In this document: one piece after another, positions 54,741 through 64,000 of the stretch | How positions within the stretch are numbered: position 1 is the first letter of the stretch | Layout: each line of letters starts with the position of its first letter | Source of the DNA: Erodium maritimum | Taxonomy: Eukaryota > Streptophyta > Magnoliopsida > Geraniales > Geraniaceae | NCBI GenBank assembly: GCA_963921825.1 | Contig: OY997596.1 | Span: forward strand, 8,127,001-8,191,000 | Length of the DNA: 64,000 nt | Direction: 5' to 3' | Position numbers and translations under genes: made by a program | Notes under the pieces: generated by a model | The model's database searches: none | Told to the model about the DNA's origin: nothing | The model's input: the letters and a program-made list of their open reading frames with translations, nothing else

Positions 54741-56597
54741 ATGGAGGGTCAGGTCCAAGGACTAGGTGGGCTGTGCCAAAACTTTTCCACTTTGCTGGAG
54801 TTAGCTGCCTCGGATGACCTGATTGGCTTCAGACATGCGGTTGAAGATGAAGGTCTTGATGTTAACGAAGCCAGCTTTTGGTACGGGAGGAGAATAGGTT
54901 CTAAGAAGATGGGGTTCGAGCTGAGGACACCGCTTATGATTGCTGCCATGTATGGAAGCAAGGATGTCTTGACATATCTTATCAGGACGTGTCGTGTTGA
55001 TCTTACTTGGCCTTCAGCTTCTGATGGGGCCACAACGCTGGACCTTGCTGTTGCTGGTGCTGCCTCTCGGGATCCTGAGGTTATAAGGATCTTGCTTGAT
55101 GCTCTAGGTGATGCTGATTCACTTGATGTCATGAGCTCAACCTTCGGTTCTAGAACGAAGAACCTTGAGGTCACACTGAAAGGCAGCACTGGGATAAGAG
55201 AATCATGTGAATCGTCTGATGAAAAGAGGGAAGATCAACAGGAGAGTATAACACCTCGGGCCACAAAAGATGGGACAGAGAAGAAAGAGTATCCAGTGGA
55301 TCTCTCTCTTCCAGATATCAAGAACGGGATATATGGAACTGATGAGTTCAGAATGTATGCTTTCAAGATTAAGCCATGCTCAAGGGCCTATTCTCATGAT
55401 TGGACCGAGTGCCCATTTGTTCACCCTGGCGAGAATGCAAGGCGGCGTGATCCAAGGAAATACCATTACAGCTGTGTCCCTTGCCCTGAGTTCAGAAAAG
55501 GGTCTTGCAGGCAAGGGGATGCTTGTGAATATGCACATGGTATCTTCGAGTGCTGGCTTCACCCTGCACAGTATCGAACCCGCCTTTGCAAAGATGAAAC
55601 GGGTTGCACCAGAAGAGTCTGTTTCTTTGCTCACAAGCCTGAAGAGCTTCGCCCTTTGTATGCTTCAACTGGGTCAGCGGTGCCTTCTCCCAAATCATTT
55701 TTCAGCATTGCCAATTCACTTGAAATGGGGTCAGTGAGCCCTCCCATGACTCCCTCTGGGGCCTCTTCTCCTGGAAACATTTGGCAGAACAACATTGCAT
55801 CTCCAACTCTGCAGCTTCCTGGGAGCCGATTGAAGAGCAGTTTTAATGCAAGAGATATAGACTTCGACATCGAATTGTTGAGCCTAGAAAATCAGCATCA
55901 CAGGCAGCACCAGCACCAGCAGCTGCAATTGATGGATGAGTTATCTGGTCTCTCCTCTCCATCAAGCTGGAACAATAGCAATAGGCTTGGTGGAGTCAAA
56001 CCAACTAACCTTGAAGACATTTTTGGGTCTCTTGATCACACAACTCTTCCACAGTCTCCAAGAGGGAATTATATGAGTCAAAACATTAACCAGCAGCTCC
56101 GATCAAGCTATCCAACCAACCTCACATCCTCGCCTTCAAGGACATCTCCACCCTTTGGGGTTGAGCAATCCAGGCCTTCCGGAGCTTCACTTTTGAGTGC
56201 AAGGGCTACTGCTTTTGTTAAGCGGAGCCAAAGCTTTATTGAGAGAAGTGCTGTGAACCGTCATTCTGGACCCTCTTCAAATGCTGCTCCGGGAACTGCA
56301 ATGCTCTCAGATTGGAACTCGCCTGATGGGAAACTTAACTGGGGCATGCAGGGAGATGAGCTCAACAAGCTAAGGAAATCAGCCTCATTTGGGTACAGAA
56401 GCTATGCAACAGCTGCCTCCCCCATTGAAGAGCCAGATGTGTCTTGGGTTCAATCCCTTGTCAAGGATGTTCCCTCTGGAAGACCTGGTAATGATTTGCA
56501 GGAGCAGAATCAATATCGGATCAACACTGGAGGTTCTGAGGCGCTCCCAGCTTGGGTGGAGCAGTTCTACATGGAGCACGAGCAGATGGTGGCTTGA
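54741..56597 (+). CDS. Ankyrin and arginine-rich tandem CCCH zinc-finger protein (RR-TZF)
   Basis: A plant RR-TZF protein of the class that includes Arabidopsis SZF1/AtTZF11. They bind RNA, shuttle between nucleus, processing bodies and stress granules, and modulate stress responses. The single coding exon gives 618 aa. The N-terminus has LLELAASDDLIGF and two ankyrin-like repeats (about residues 20-140, with RTPLMIAAMYGSKDVL). The RR motif is C213-X5-H219-X4-C224-X3-H228. Finger 1 is C248-X7-C256-X5-C262-X3-H266. Finger 2 is C283-X5-C289-X4-C294-X3-H298. The C-terminus is Ser/Pro-rich with a Gln/His stretch and ends SWVQSLVKDV and LPAWVEQFYMEHEQM. All zinc ligands are intact. An in-frame ATG at 54669 would add a 24-residue hydrophobic leader unlike the family, so 54741 is preferred. 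It is convergent with the next gene. Confidence 0.93.
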   Translation: MEGQVQGLGGLCQNFSTLLELAASDDLIGFRHAVEDEGLDVNEASFWYGRRIGSKKMGFELRTPLMIAAMYGSKDVLTYLIRTCRVDLTWPSASDGATTLDLAVAGAASRDPEVIRILLDALGDADSLDVMSSTFGSRTKNLEVTLKGSTGIRESCESSDEKREDQQESITPRATKDGTEKKEYPVDLSLPDIKNGIYGTDEFRMYAFKIKPCSRAYSHDWTECPFVHPGENARRRDPRKYHYSCVPCPEFRKGSCRQGDACEYAHGIFECWLHPAQYRTRLCKDETGCTRRVCFFAHKPEELRPLYASTGSAVPSPKSFFSIANSLEMGSVSPPMTPSGASSPGNIWQNNIASPTLQLPGSRLKSSFNARDIDFDIELLSLENQHHRQHQHQQLQLMDELSGLSSPSSWNNSNRLGGVKPTNLEDIFGSLDHTTLPQSPRGNYMSQNINQQLRSSYPTNLTSSPSRTSPPFGVEQSRPSGASLLSARATAFVKRSQSFIERSAVNRHSGPSSNAAPGTAMLSDWNSPDGKLNWGMQGDELNKLRKSASFGYRSYATAASPIEEPDVSWVQSLVKDVPSGRPGNDLQEQNQYRINTGGSEALPAWVEQFYMEHEQMVA

Positions 56598-57047
56598 AAC
56601 CGCCAGTTACTTAGCCTTCACAATGTCTACTACCTTGATCTTTAACTGGTTCTTTCTCAATTTTTTGGATCCTGATTTATATTCTTCATATGTTAGCTGT
56701 AAGGAAAGGGAAAAGAAGAAGAAATGTTTCTGCTTGATACTGTTACGAGGCTCTTGAAAATAAATATAGAATTGTTCTTTTTGTTTACTTAGTTCAGTGT
56801 AAACGGTATTGGTGGATTCGTATACTTCTAATTGTTGTTTACGTTGTCAATGAAATCGTATATTTTCTGGAAAATAGTATTTTGATTGTTCTTTTTTGCT
56901 TAAAAATTACCTCATAGCATTTGTGTTCGTTCAGTGGAGGAAACAGAGAACTAGAAGAGAATTGATCCTTATACCATATAGTATATAGATATGCTTGCTT
57001 TACTTCTTAATTTACATAGTCTAATCTTATTACATGTCTGAAAATTT
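56598..57047. terminator. Shared 3' region of two convergent genes
   Basis: 450 bp between the stop codons of the CCCH gene (plus) and the DUF4378-like gene (minus). AAAATAAATATAG at 56757-56769 is a plausible plus-strand polyadenylation signal. The minus-strand gene must end in the rest, so the 3' UTRs may overlap. Confidence 0.45.
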
Positions 57048-58203
57048 TCAGAGTTCTAGTACCAACTCGTGAAACAATTGATCAAGAAGCTGTATCTGAA
57101 GATCTTTACACACATCACCAAGATCTTCAAAGCTGCAGCTTTTTCTGTATGACCAATTTGATTCCATCACTGTATCTCCTTCAGCCAGTCTGCAAGCTGA
57201 GCCCCATATGTCCATGTAACTCTCCTTTGTTTCTCGACCGCTTGGAGATGGCTGTTCATGTTTTTCGAGCTCTGGTTCAACTTCCCTTCTCGAATTCGAA
57301 TCGGCAGATCTTGAATCTTCCTCTGTTATAGATATGGTAATTGCAGACAGTGTTTCAGACCACAGAGTCCTGAATTTACAATCAATTGAGAAGCAAGGAA
57401 GTGAATTATATATAGAATTGAGAAGACAAACCTGGTGGGACATGAGGGTCAGTGGGAAATACTTGAGCAAAATCAAGGACTGAAACAGGGCTAGAGTCCT
57501 CTGAGCTGCACTCTGCTTCAAGCTTCTGAATTGCGCCTCCACAGGAGCTCACTTTCTTCTTCTTCTTCCTTCTCCGGATCCTCCTTGATTGCTTCGATTC
57601 TGAGACATCCTTCGGCTTCAAAGTTGCTACAGAAAGAGGATATATTGATGTTGAATCTACAATTGTGCCACCATTGTTATAGAACCCTCTGTTCTCTGTT
57701 TCTCGATTTCTTTTCTTCTTCACTTTGCCGATCACTTTTTCTTGTCTGTTTTCACGTTCCTCTGATCTTCTCTGCTTCATTCGACCAAAACCCATGTCGG
57801 ATTTCCTCTGTTTAAGTTTCGGCTCCTCGTTCTCAAAGCTCATCACCAAGTACTCGTCATTTTCTTGGTCGAGAAACATTGGCATCTCCCAGAAGGATAC
57901 AGAGGTCTTGACAAGTAGATGCGGCTCTGGTTGTCGATCGCAGTCAGGTGAATTCATGGAGCGAGTCCTGAAAACAGAATTGGTAGATTTCTGGGGATGA
58001 ATGTTAGTGAAATCGGGCATGGAATCCAAACCCATTAACCTTGCCACCAGACTCGGCGCAGGAGATTCAGTGCTACAGTTAGTATCAGACCGTTGTGAAG
58101 TGGTTTCATGATCAGATGGGTGAGTGGGGAGGGTGCCGGAAAAGAGCAATCGGCGTAAGACGCCGATCAGACAGCCGCCGGCGGCAGAAGTGGGGTTGTG
58201 CAT
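57048..58203 (-). CDS. SLVARLMGL-motif protein with DUF4378-like C-terminus
   Basis: A plant-specific protein of the VARLMGL (DUF3741)/DUF4378 group, with no established biochemical function; some members are linked to cortical division site or microtubule proteins. Two exons are inferred: 58203-57432 and 57322-57048. Joined in frame they give 348 aa. This acceptor (ATAACAG) was chosen because the more obvious TTCAG upstream leads to a quick stop. Seen in the protein: an N-terminus GGCLIGVLRRLLFSGTLPTHPSD typical of the group, SLVARLMGLDSMP at residues 51-63, a Lys/Arg-rich centre with RRIRRRKKKKKVSS (likely nuclear signal), SPVSVLDF, and a C-terminal acidic/amphipathic block FEDLGDVCKDLQIQLLDQLFHELV. 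A short upstream ORF overlaps the start. The family is fairly sure; the function is unknown. Confidence 0.85.
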
Positions 58204-58220
58204 GTTGTCGGAGTTAGCAT
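58167..58220 (-). promoter_or_regulatory. Upstream ORF overlapping the start of the VARLMGL gene
   Basis: An ATG at 58220, 17 nt before the main ATG and in another frame, opens a 17-codon ORF that ends at 58167, inside the main coding region. If the transcript begins upstream, this could lower translation of the main protein by requiring leaky scanning. Confidence 0.5.
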
Positions 58221-58586
58221 GAAACGAGGTAGGTTGAGAACAAGCAGGAGAAGGTGGTCGGTCTTAAGATGAAAAAAAAGAAGATGGAATCGAAAGGAAA
58301 AAGCAGAGGAGGATTTGAAAGGAAAAGGAGAGAGAGGAGGAAAGTGGCGGGCTTGGGATTTGAATGTCTGGTGTGTTTTCGGTTTTTTGGGGTTGTGATG
58401 TAATGTTAGTGTGAAGTCAATTTGTGAAACTTGTCTGATTCGAACATTGCAGCGCCTTGTAAGGGCGCATAGGTTAGGTTCTACTCTACTCTTACAATTA
58501 ACCGACACTACTACTTGATTGTCTATAGCATGCATACACACTTTAACCAGCCCAACCAATAACCCAATAATTCTACTAGGCTATTG

Positions 58587-61176
58587 TTTTTTTTTTTTTG
58601 AGGAAAGTATATTTCATTACTCAGAATCAGAAGCCAGTAACCCCGGAATAGGATCTGGCAAATGATTCAAATTCAGTACAAAATGAACCCAATTGAAAGC
58701 ATTACGAGCCAATTCATGTGCTACTCTATTGGCTACTCTACGAACATGGTTAACTTTCACACCTGGTAACTGCGTTAAAATAGCCTTGCAATCATCAATT
58801 ATCCCTCCCAAAGGAGAAAGCAGACGAGATGAACTATTAATAGCAAGGACTACTCCAATACAATCAGTCTCCACTGTACCTGCTAACCAATCATTATTTC
58901 TCACCCACAGCAAGGCCTCCTTAACTGCACAACCCTCCAAGATCTCGGGGTCAGTGATGTGAGGGATTACGAGACATCGTACTCCCACCACCATACCCTG
59001 ACTATCCCTGCAGATAAAACCGCCTGCGCCCCCCTGCCCGGCTACCACTGCTCCATCTGAATTCACCTTCACAGCGCCAGCCACCGGTTTGCTCCATTTA
59101 ACAGGCCCAACCGGTTGCACAACTCCAGAAGGGTACTAGTGTGTCTGAGCTGCTTTCCACTCTGTCTGTAGTTTGATCGCTGCCCTGTATATAGCCTCAG
59201 CCGGAGTGGCTTTATCGTTCCATACTCGGTTGTTCCGAGCCTTCCACAGCTCCCAGCAAACAACTCCAATCAGCTCCGCATCCTCTCGAGTATAGTTTGC
59301 CCAATTATGAGCTAACCACGCTCGAATCGATTCAGTTGGGCTCAAAGACATATTCGGAATCCTGCTCCACACATCACAAGCAACTGGACACGTTATTAGG
59401 ACATGGGTATCAGTCTCCTCTTCACCACAGACATCACAAAACCCTGAGACATCCACCCTCTTGGATCTGAGACAGATACCTGTTGGTAATATCCCAGAAG
59501 CTCCCCTCCATAGCATATGTGCGACCTTTGGGGGGATCTTTAAAGACCAAAGTGTCCTCCAAAACTCGTCCCTGCTATTCGGCCCCCATTTACCTACATT
59601 TGCCTGGATCTCCCTGTAAACCATCTTCACTGAATAGTCTCCATCTCTAGTACCTTTCCAGTACCAAGAGTCAGAATCACAATCAAAACTGAGCGGGACT
59701 CTGAGGATTGCCTCTGCATCTCTCTCTGAAAAAACCCGCTGAACAAACTCCACATTCCATTCTCGTCTACCTGGCCATAAAAGTCTATTCACCAGCCAGA
59801 ACTCCATTGGGCCGTCAACATCCTGCAGGTAACCGGATGCCGACCCTACCCACGGAGCCCCCATAATAAAAGTCTGATTACCCGACCCAATCCTCTTCCT
59901 GATGCCACTCCTCACTACCTCCTGAGCAGCCATAATACTATTCCAAATAGGACTGGAATTTGGCTTCTTGACAGCATGAATAAAATCAGTCAAAGGGTAA
60001 TACTTCGCCTTCAGCACTCTACTAACAAGGCTCTCCGGGTTCGACATCAATCTCCACCCTTGTTTCCCCAACAGCGCCAGATTAAAATCATGCAGGTGTT
60101 TAAAATTCAAACCACCCTGCAGTTTGTGGTCACATAAAGCCCCCCATCTGCGCCATTTTATACCCGACCCCGTCTTAGTGTTATGAGACCACCAAAACCT
60201 GTTCATAATCACCTCAATCTCCCGGATTAAAGTAGTAGGTAGTAAATGAACACTCATTGAATACATAGGAAGAGCTTGAATAACAGACTTCAGTAAAACT
60301 TCCTTACCAGCCTTACTCAACAACAGTTCATCCCAGTTTGTCAATCTACGGGATATGCGATCCTTTATGTATCTGAATGCCTTGTATCTGCTTCTTCCTA
60401 TCACTGTTGGGAGCCCCAAGTATGTGCCCACATCCATGACCTGAGACATCCCCAAAATAGCTGCAATTCCTTCTCGTCTTTCTGGCAACGTGTTCGGACT
60501 AAACGAGATAGATGACTTCTGAGCATTAATCTGTTGCCCCAAAGCCCTCTCATAACGACTCAGTAAAGCCCGCCAGGCCTCTGCTTCCTCTTCAATTGCC
60601 CTGCCAAAGAAGAAGCTATCGTCTGCAAAAAACAAGTGAGTAATAGAGGGAGCATCCCTTACTACTCTAGAACCTGTGATCAACCCCCGTTGTTCAAACT
60701 TAGAAACTAAACGGGAAAGTCCTTCTGCACATACGATAAATAAGAACGGGGATAAAGGGTCACCCTGTCGGATTCCCCTACCCGGCCTTATTGGCCCCAA
60801 CCGTCTCCCTTCAGTGGATACCCATAACTGTGGAGTCCGTACACAAGACATAATCAGCTCCACCCATTTAAAGGAAAAACCCATCCGAGACAACACACGT
60901 TCCAGATAATTCCAATCCACCCGGTCATAGGCTTTTCTCATGTCTACTTTCATCGCCATCTACCCAGCCTGACCCTGTCTCTTATTCCTCTGAAAATGAA
61001 GCACCTCTCCTGAAATAATGATGTTATCGGTGATCAACCGACCTTTCAAGAAGGCGCTCTGAGAGTCTGAGATAGCCACCTGTAAAATACCTGTCATCCT
61101 ATTCACAATAACCTTCGAGATTATCTTATAAATCACATTACAGAGCGCTATAGGACGAAACTCACTCATATTCACA
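58587..61176 (-). mobile_element. 5'-truncated LINE with perfect 16-bp target duplication
   Basis: A minus-strand L1-type insertion of about 2.6 kb, with its poly-A seen as a T run at 58587-58599. ACTAGGCTATTGTTTT occurs at both 58575-58590 and 61177-61192; the last Ts overlap the A-tail, so the exact inner edge is uncertain. The body is the C-terminal two thirds of ORF2. The perfect target duplication, preserved A-tail and few lesions point to a recent insertion. It lies upstream of the VARLMGL gene, about 0.4 kb from its start. Confidence 0.95.
58617..61175 (-). pseudogene. LINE ORF2: reverse transcriptase, zf-RVT and RNase H
   Basis: Reverse transcriptase blocks are [56 protein letters not shown] and the catalytic THLFFADDSFFF. 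The zf-RVT segment follows (KIPPKVAHMLWRGASGILPT, then FCDVCGEEETDTHVLITCP). After that comes an RNase H domain (VKVNSDGAVVAGQGGAGGFI, ILEGCAVKEAL, VETDCIGV, RRVANRVAHELAR). Only two defects are seen: a TAG at 60960 just before MAMKVDM (where Tyr is usual) and a TAG at 59136 in the linker to RNase H. Both are single-base nonsense changes in an otherwise continuous frame. The endonuclease domain is missing through 5' truncation. Confidence 0.95.
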
Positions 61177-61192
61177 ACTAGGCTATTGTTTT

Positions 61193-61496
61193 AGTTGCAT
61201 AGAGTGGGGCAATTGAAAGTCTCTCTCGCGCCTACTATAGCAACCCTAAGCATAGTCGCCATCACTTCGTCGGTGATGGTCGTGGTTCCAGTCTTGGCCG
61301 TTGTCGACGGAGGTTCATGTTCCTTTCTTCTCTTCTCGTTCCCATCTCCCGGTCCTCCACCTCTTCTCCCCCTCTGCTTCTCTCTTGATCTGTTGTCCTG
61401 TCACTGGTTGGCTCTCGACACGCGGCTCCTCTTGTCTCTTTGGTGGCCTATTTCCAAGCTCGCGATGAGTTCTTGGCGAGTTCCCCCGGTCACTTG
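61193..61496. other. Short unassigned GC-rich stretch
   Basis: GC/CT-rich sequence between the LINE target site and LTR-E, open in several frames but without a recognised domain. It may be a 5' part of another LINE ORF1. Confidence 0.35.
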
Positions 61497-61923
61497 TGTC
61501 ACGCCCCAAATCCGGTTATGACCGGACTCGAGACGTGAACTAAAATAATAATTAAATAATAAAGATAAATGGAAAATCAAACGAAATAAACCTCCGAAAT
61601 TGGTTCCAAAATAAACAACTCCGATAAACATGATTCAACCGCTCAAATCCAAACAAGTAAAAATATAGTTTAGTACGAAAATGGAAGTACATCTCTACTA
61701 CAAGTAAATTCCCGGAAACCTCAACGAGCTCCCGAGCCCTGAGACGTCCTCTAAGTCTATTCACCAACGAAACCTGTAAAACAGTATAAATAGAGGGTGT
61801 GAGCTTACGCTCTGTAGCAAAAGTAGTAAAGGAAAAAAAAGGACTCCCTCTCCGTCGCCAATTTTATCGAAATGCAATACTTACTAAAAAGACAACACAG
61901 TTAGAGATCAACGGGAACACAAT
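61497..61923 (-). mobile_element. 3' end of a Gypsy-type LTR (LTR-E), minus strand, interrupted
   Basis: On the minus strand it ends GGGGCGTGACA (61507-61497), preceded by the conserved hairpin TCCGGTCATAACCGGA. The acceptor-like CTGTTTTACAG lies at about 61784-61774, with the GAGCGTAAGCTCA block just beyond (about 61798-61812). After 427 bp it is interrupted by LTR-F. Confidence 0.8.
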
Positions 61924-62579
61924 TGTCACGCCCCAAATCCGGTATTGACCGGACCCGAGACGTGACTTAGTAAAATTAAGTAAAAGCAATTTAAAAGTGA
62001 ACAAAACTGAAAAAGGTAAATAATATAAACCAACAGAAAATCCAAACCCTGAGTCCTACGCTCAGTCAAATACAATAGTCAAAAATAACAGTACGTCTCT
62101 AAGAAACAAAAAAATAGACCCGGGCCTCCGCTAGCTCCCAAGCTCTGCGTCACCCTCTAATCCAGATCATAGCTAATACCTGTAGAAAACAAGGTAAGGG
62201 GTGAGCTTAACACTCAGTAGAGAAAAGCCACGAAATCCACCTAATTACAGACTTACAAAGAAAGCCTTTCCAAAGTTTAAAGTTTAATCAAAAGGGTTGA
62301 AAAATCGATACGACACTTAACCCTTTCAAAGACAATACCCAACTTGCTTAGACACTCACCAGACCAACAACCCCCAACTTAACTCAACACTAACTACTAC
62401 ACCAGGGCAACACCGAAGGGACAACCAAGGAAAACAACCATAGCCACAAGCACAGCAGCACTCACACACAACCACACTCATTCAAAAAACAAGCATTCTC
62501 AACATCAATTCACACACTTGCACGGTTTCGGGAGCAACCCGCTCGGCCCGGCGAAGCCACACGCAACTTTCCCCAACAC

Positions 62580-62800
62580 ACAGTCGGGAGAGGCGATCGA
62601 CCTCATCGCGGAACAACCTCATCGCGGACACAGCGTTTTACCGTTACACGGAAGGCAGGGAAATCGCCTCTTCGCGGAACAACCTCATCGTGGACACAAC
62701 GTTTTACCGAGTGCTAATCGGAAGGTAGGGAAACCACCTCTTCGCGGGACACAGCGTTTTACCGACTCTAGGTCGGAAGGTAGGGAAACCACCTTTCTCA
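62580..62800 (-). repeat. Tandem array in LTR-F
   Basis: Three to four imperfect units of about 65-75 bp, each with a CTTCGCGGAACAACC or CATCGCGGAACA-type block, ACACARCGTTTTACCG and CGGAAGGYAGGGAAA. Confidence 0.8.
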
Positions 62801-63544
62801 TGTAACCACAGTACCACAATCTCAATCACAATCACAATCACAATCACATTCTCAATTTACTCCCGTAACCGTCACACACTTACCATCACTTACCGACACC
62901 ACACTCAACGTGGTAACCCCACCGGCTTAGCAGGTATCCATTCCCCAATGTCCACATTTCAATATATCATGTAAACAGAATCAACCAATCAAGTCACTAA
63001 TATGCATCACTAAGATCTCCTCTACTCGTTTTCATGTTCGTTATTTATTAACCGTTCAAACAACACAGAGTACACAATTAAAAACAATCATCAAATAATT
63101 CTATAGGCGCGACATGGCCTGATTCTACCAGCACGACATACCAACACCTACAACACGACATGGCTCGTAGGTGGTTCGCAGTTTATAAGGCTACTCTAGT
63201 TAATCACATCCTATATACATACTAGTTATTTATCCAATTATTAAGGTTTGACTATATGCGTTCTAGTACGTCCGGAATAAAGTAAGGTTCCGAGGTATTT
63301 CCCTACCTCTCAGTCTCTATCTGGATCGCCTAGCTGCTGACGTCCGGGCCTACCTCCGGTCTTCACCACGATCGAGGTCAAAGCCTTGTTTTAACAAAAA
63401 TGGGACGGTAATCAGTCCCGGTCCAGTCCGTAACAGTCCTCTAAATCATCAAGTAAGTCCTTTAATTAGTCAATTAAGTCCTTTAATTTATCTGATTTAA
63501 GTCCTTTTATTTAGTTAATTAATTAATCCAACTGTCCGATCCGG

Positions 63545-63720
63545 CCCCGACCCGAACCTGGCCCGAATCCGGAAATCGGATCCGAAACTGACCTGGATCC
63601 GAGTCCAGACCCGAACCCGACCCGAGCCCGACCCAGACCCGGATCCAGACCCGATCTTGACCCAGACCCGACCCAGACCCAAGTTCATGCCCGACTCAGA
63701 CTCGAGTCCGGGCCTGGTCT
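63545..63720 (-). repeat. GACCCGACCC-rich array in LTR-F
   Basis: Irregular repeats of ACCCGA/ACCCAGA units (for example CCGACCCGAGCCCGACCCAG). It takes the place, within the LTR, of the GC-rich palindromic arrays of LTR-A, B and D. Confidence 0.75.
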
Positions 63721-64000
63721 GTCCTGGCCCAAGTCCAGGGCATGCGTCTTGTCCTAGCCCAAGGCCCGTGACTTTGGCTCTGGCCTGAGCTGGAAACGAG
63801 GCACAATGAGGCTAGGGTTCCGGCGAAGCGAGGACGAGGGAGAGGTGGAGCCAGGGTGGGTTTTCAACGGCGGCGACGGCGTCAGGAAGGCTCGGAGTGA
63901 CCGTGGTGGTCGTTGGTGCGAGCCTGGAGCCTCTCCGTCCAGATCTGACGGCGTGAGGGCTTCGCCGGCGTTGGAGCTCAGATTTGGAGCTCGAGAACTC

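Larger units (their letters stand above)
61924..64000 (-). mobile_element. Gypsy-type LTR (LTR-F), minus strand, running off the window
   Basis: A second minus-strand LTR end (GGGGCGTGACA reading down to 61924), inserted into LTR-E. It has a TCCGGTCAATACCGGA hairpin, a TTTTCTACAG acceptor-like site (about 62180) with the CTGAGTGTTAAGCTCACC block, a tandem array of about 65-75 bp at 62580-62800 (CCTCATCGCGGA, GGACACAGCGTTTTACCG), a CAATCA microsatellite (62818-62855) and a GACCCGACCC-type array (63545-63720). Its 5' part, including any donor site, is beyond position 64000. Confidence 0.8.

Overview
The window is nuclear DNA of a flowering plant, most likely a eudicot. It has spliced genes with GT-AG introns, plant-type protein families (PDX1, plant PI-PLC, RR-TZF CCCH zinc finger, VARLMGL/DUF4378-type protein, GT90 glycosyltransferase) and dense plant transposons (Ty3/Gypsy LTRs, Copia, L1-type LINEs, PIF/Harbinger, MULE). 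I cannot name the species.

Five host genes are supported: a GT90 (Rumi-like) protein O-glycosyltransferase at 8470-10565 (+, six exons); an intronless PDX1 pyridoxal-phosphate synthase subunit at 14307-15239 (+); a phosphoinositide-specific phospholipase C at 36527-39575 (+, eight exons); an ankyrin plus tandem CCCH zinc-finger protein at 54741-56597 (+); and, convergent with it, a SLVARLMGL-motif protein at 57048-58203 (-, two exons). They are dispersed single genes with unrelated roles, not a cluster.

Most of the rest is nested mobile DNA. At 1-6962 a long Gypsy-type LTR (LTR-A) is split by a PIF/Harbinger element, whose transposase gene is itself split by a solo LTR (LTR-B, 5-bp target duplication ACCGC). 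At 18.6-22.9 kb a solo LTR (LTR-C, target duplication CGCGG) lies in what looks like a Harbinger ORF1 remnant. At 28.3-33.4 kb a 5'-deleted Gypsy element (pol end, polypurine tract and 3' LTR-D) lies in a LINE that carries ORF1. At 34.0-36.1 kb a non-autonomous Harbinger (TSD TTA) contains a 1.1-kb foldback MULE (9-bp TSD) and a tRNA-like stretch. At 58.6-61.2 kb there is a 5'-truncated LINE with a nearly open ORF2 and a perfect 16-bp TSD. Two minus-strand LTRs (E and F) close the window. Several LINE copies carry ORF1 and a 3' UTR with no ORF2.

The most unusual signals are in the LTR family. Its roughly 3.1-kb LTRs share a good splice donor about 590 bp in and a conserved acceptor about 270 bp from the 3' end. 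The predicted intron of about 2.2 kb holds copy-specific GC-rich palindromic and tandem repeats, including 20-plus-G homopolymers. No CRISPR array, rRNA gene or intact tRNA gene was seen.
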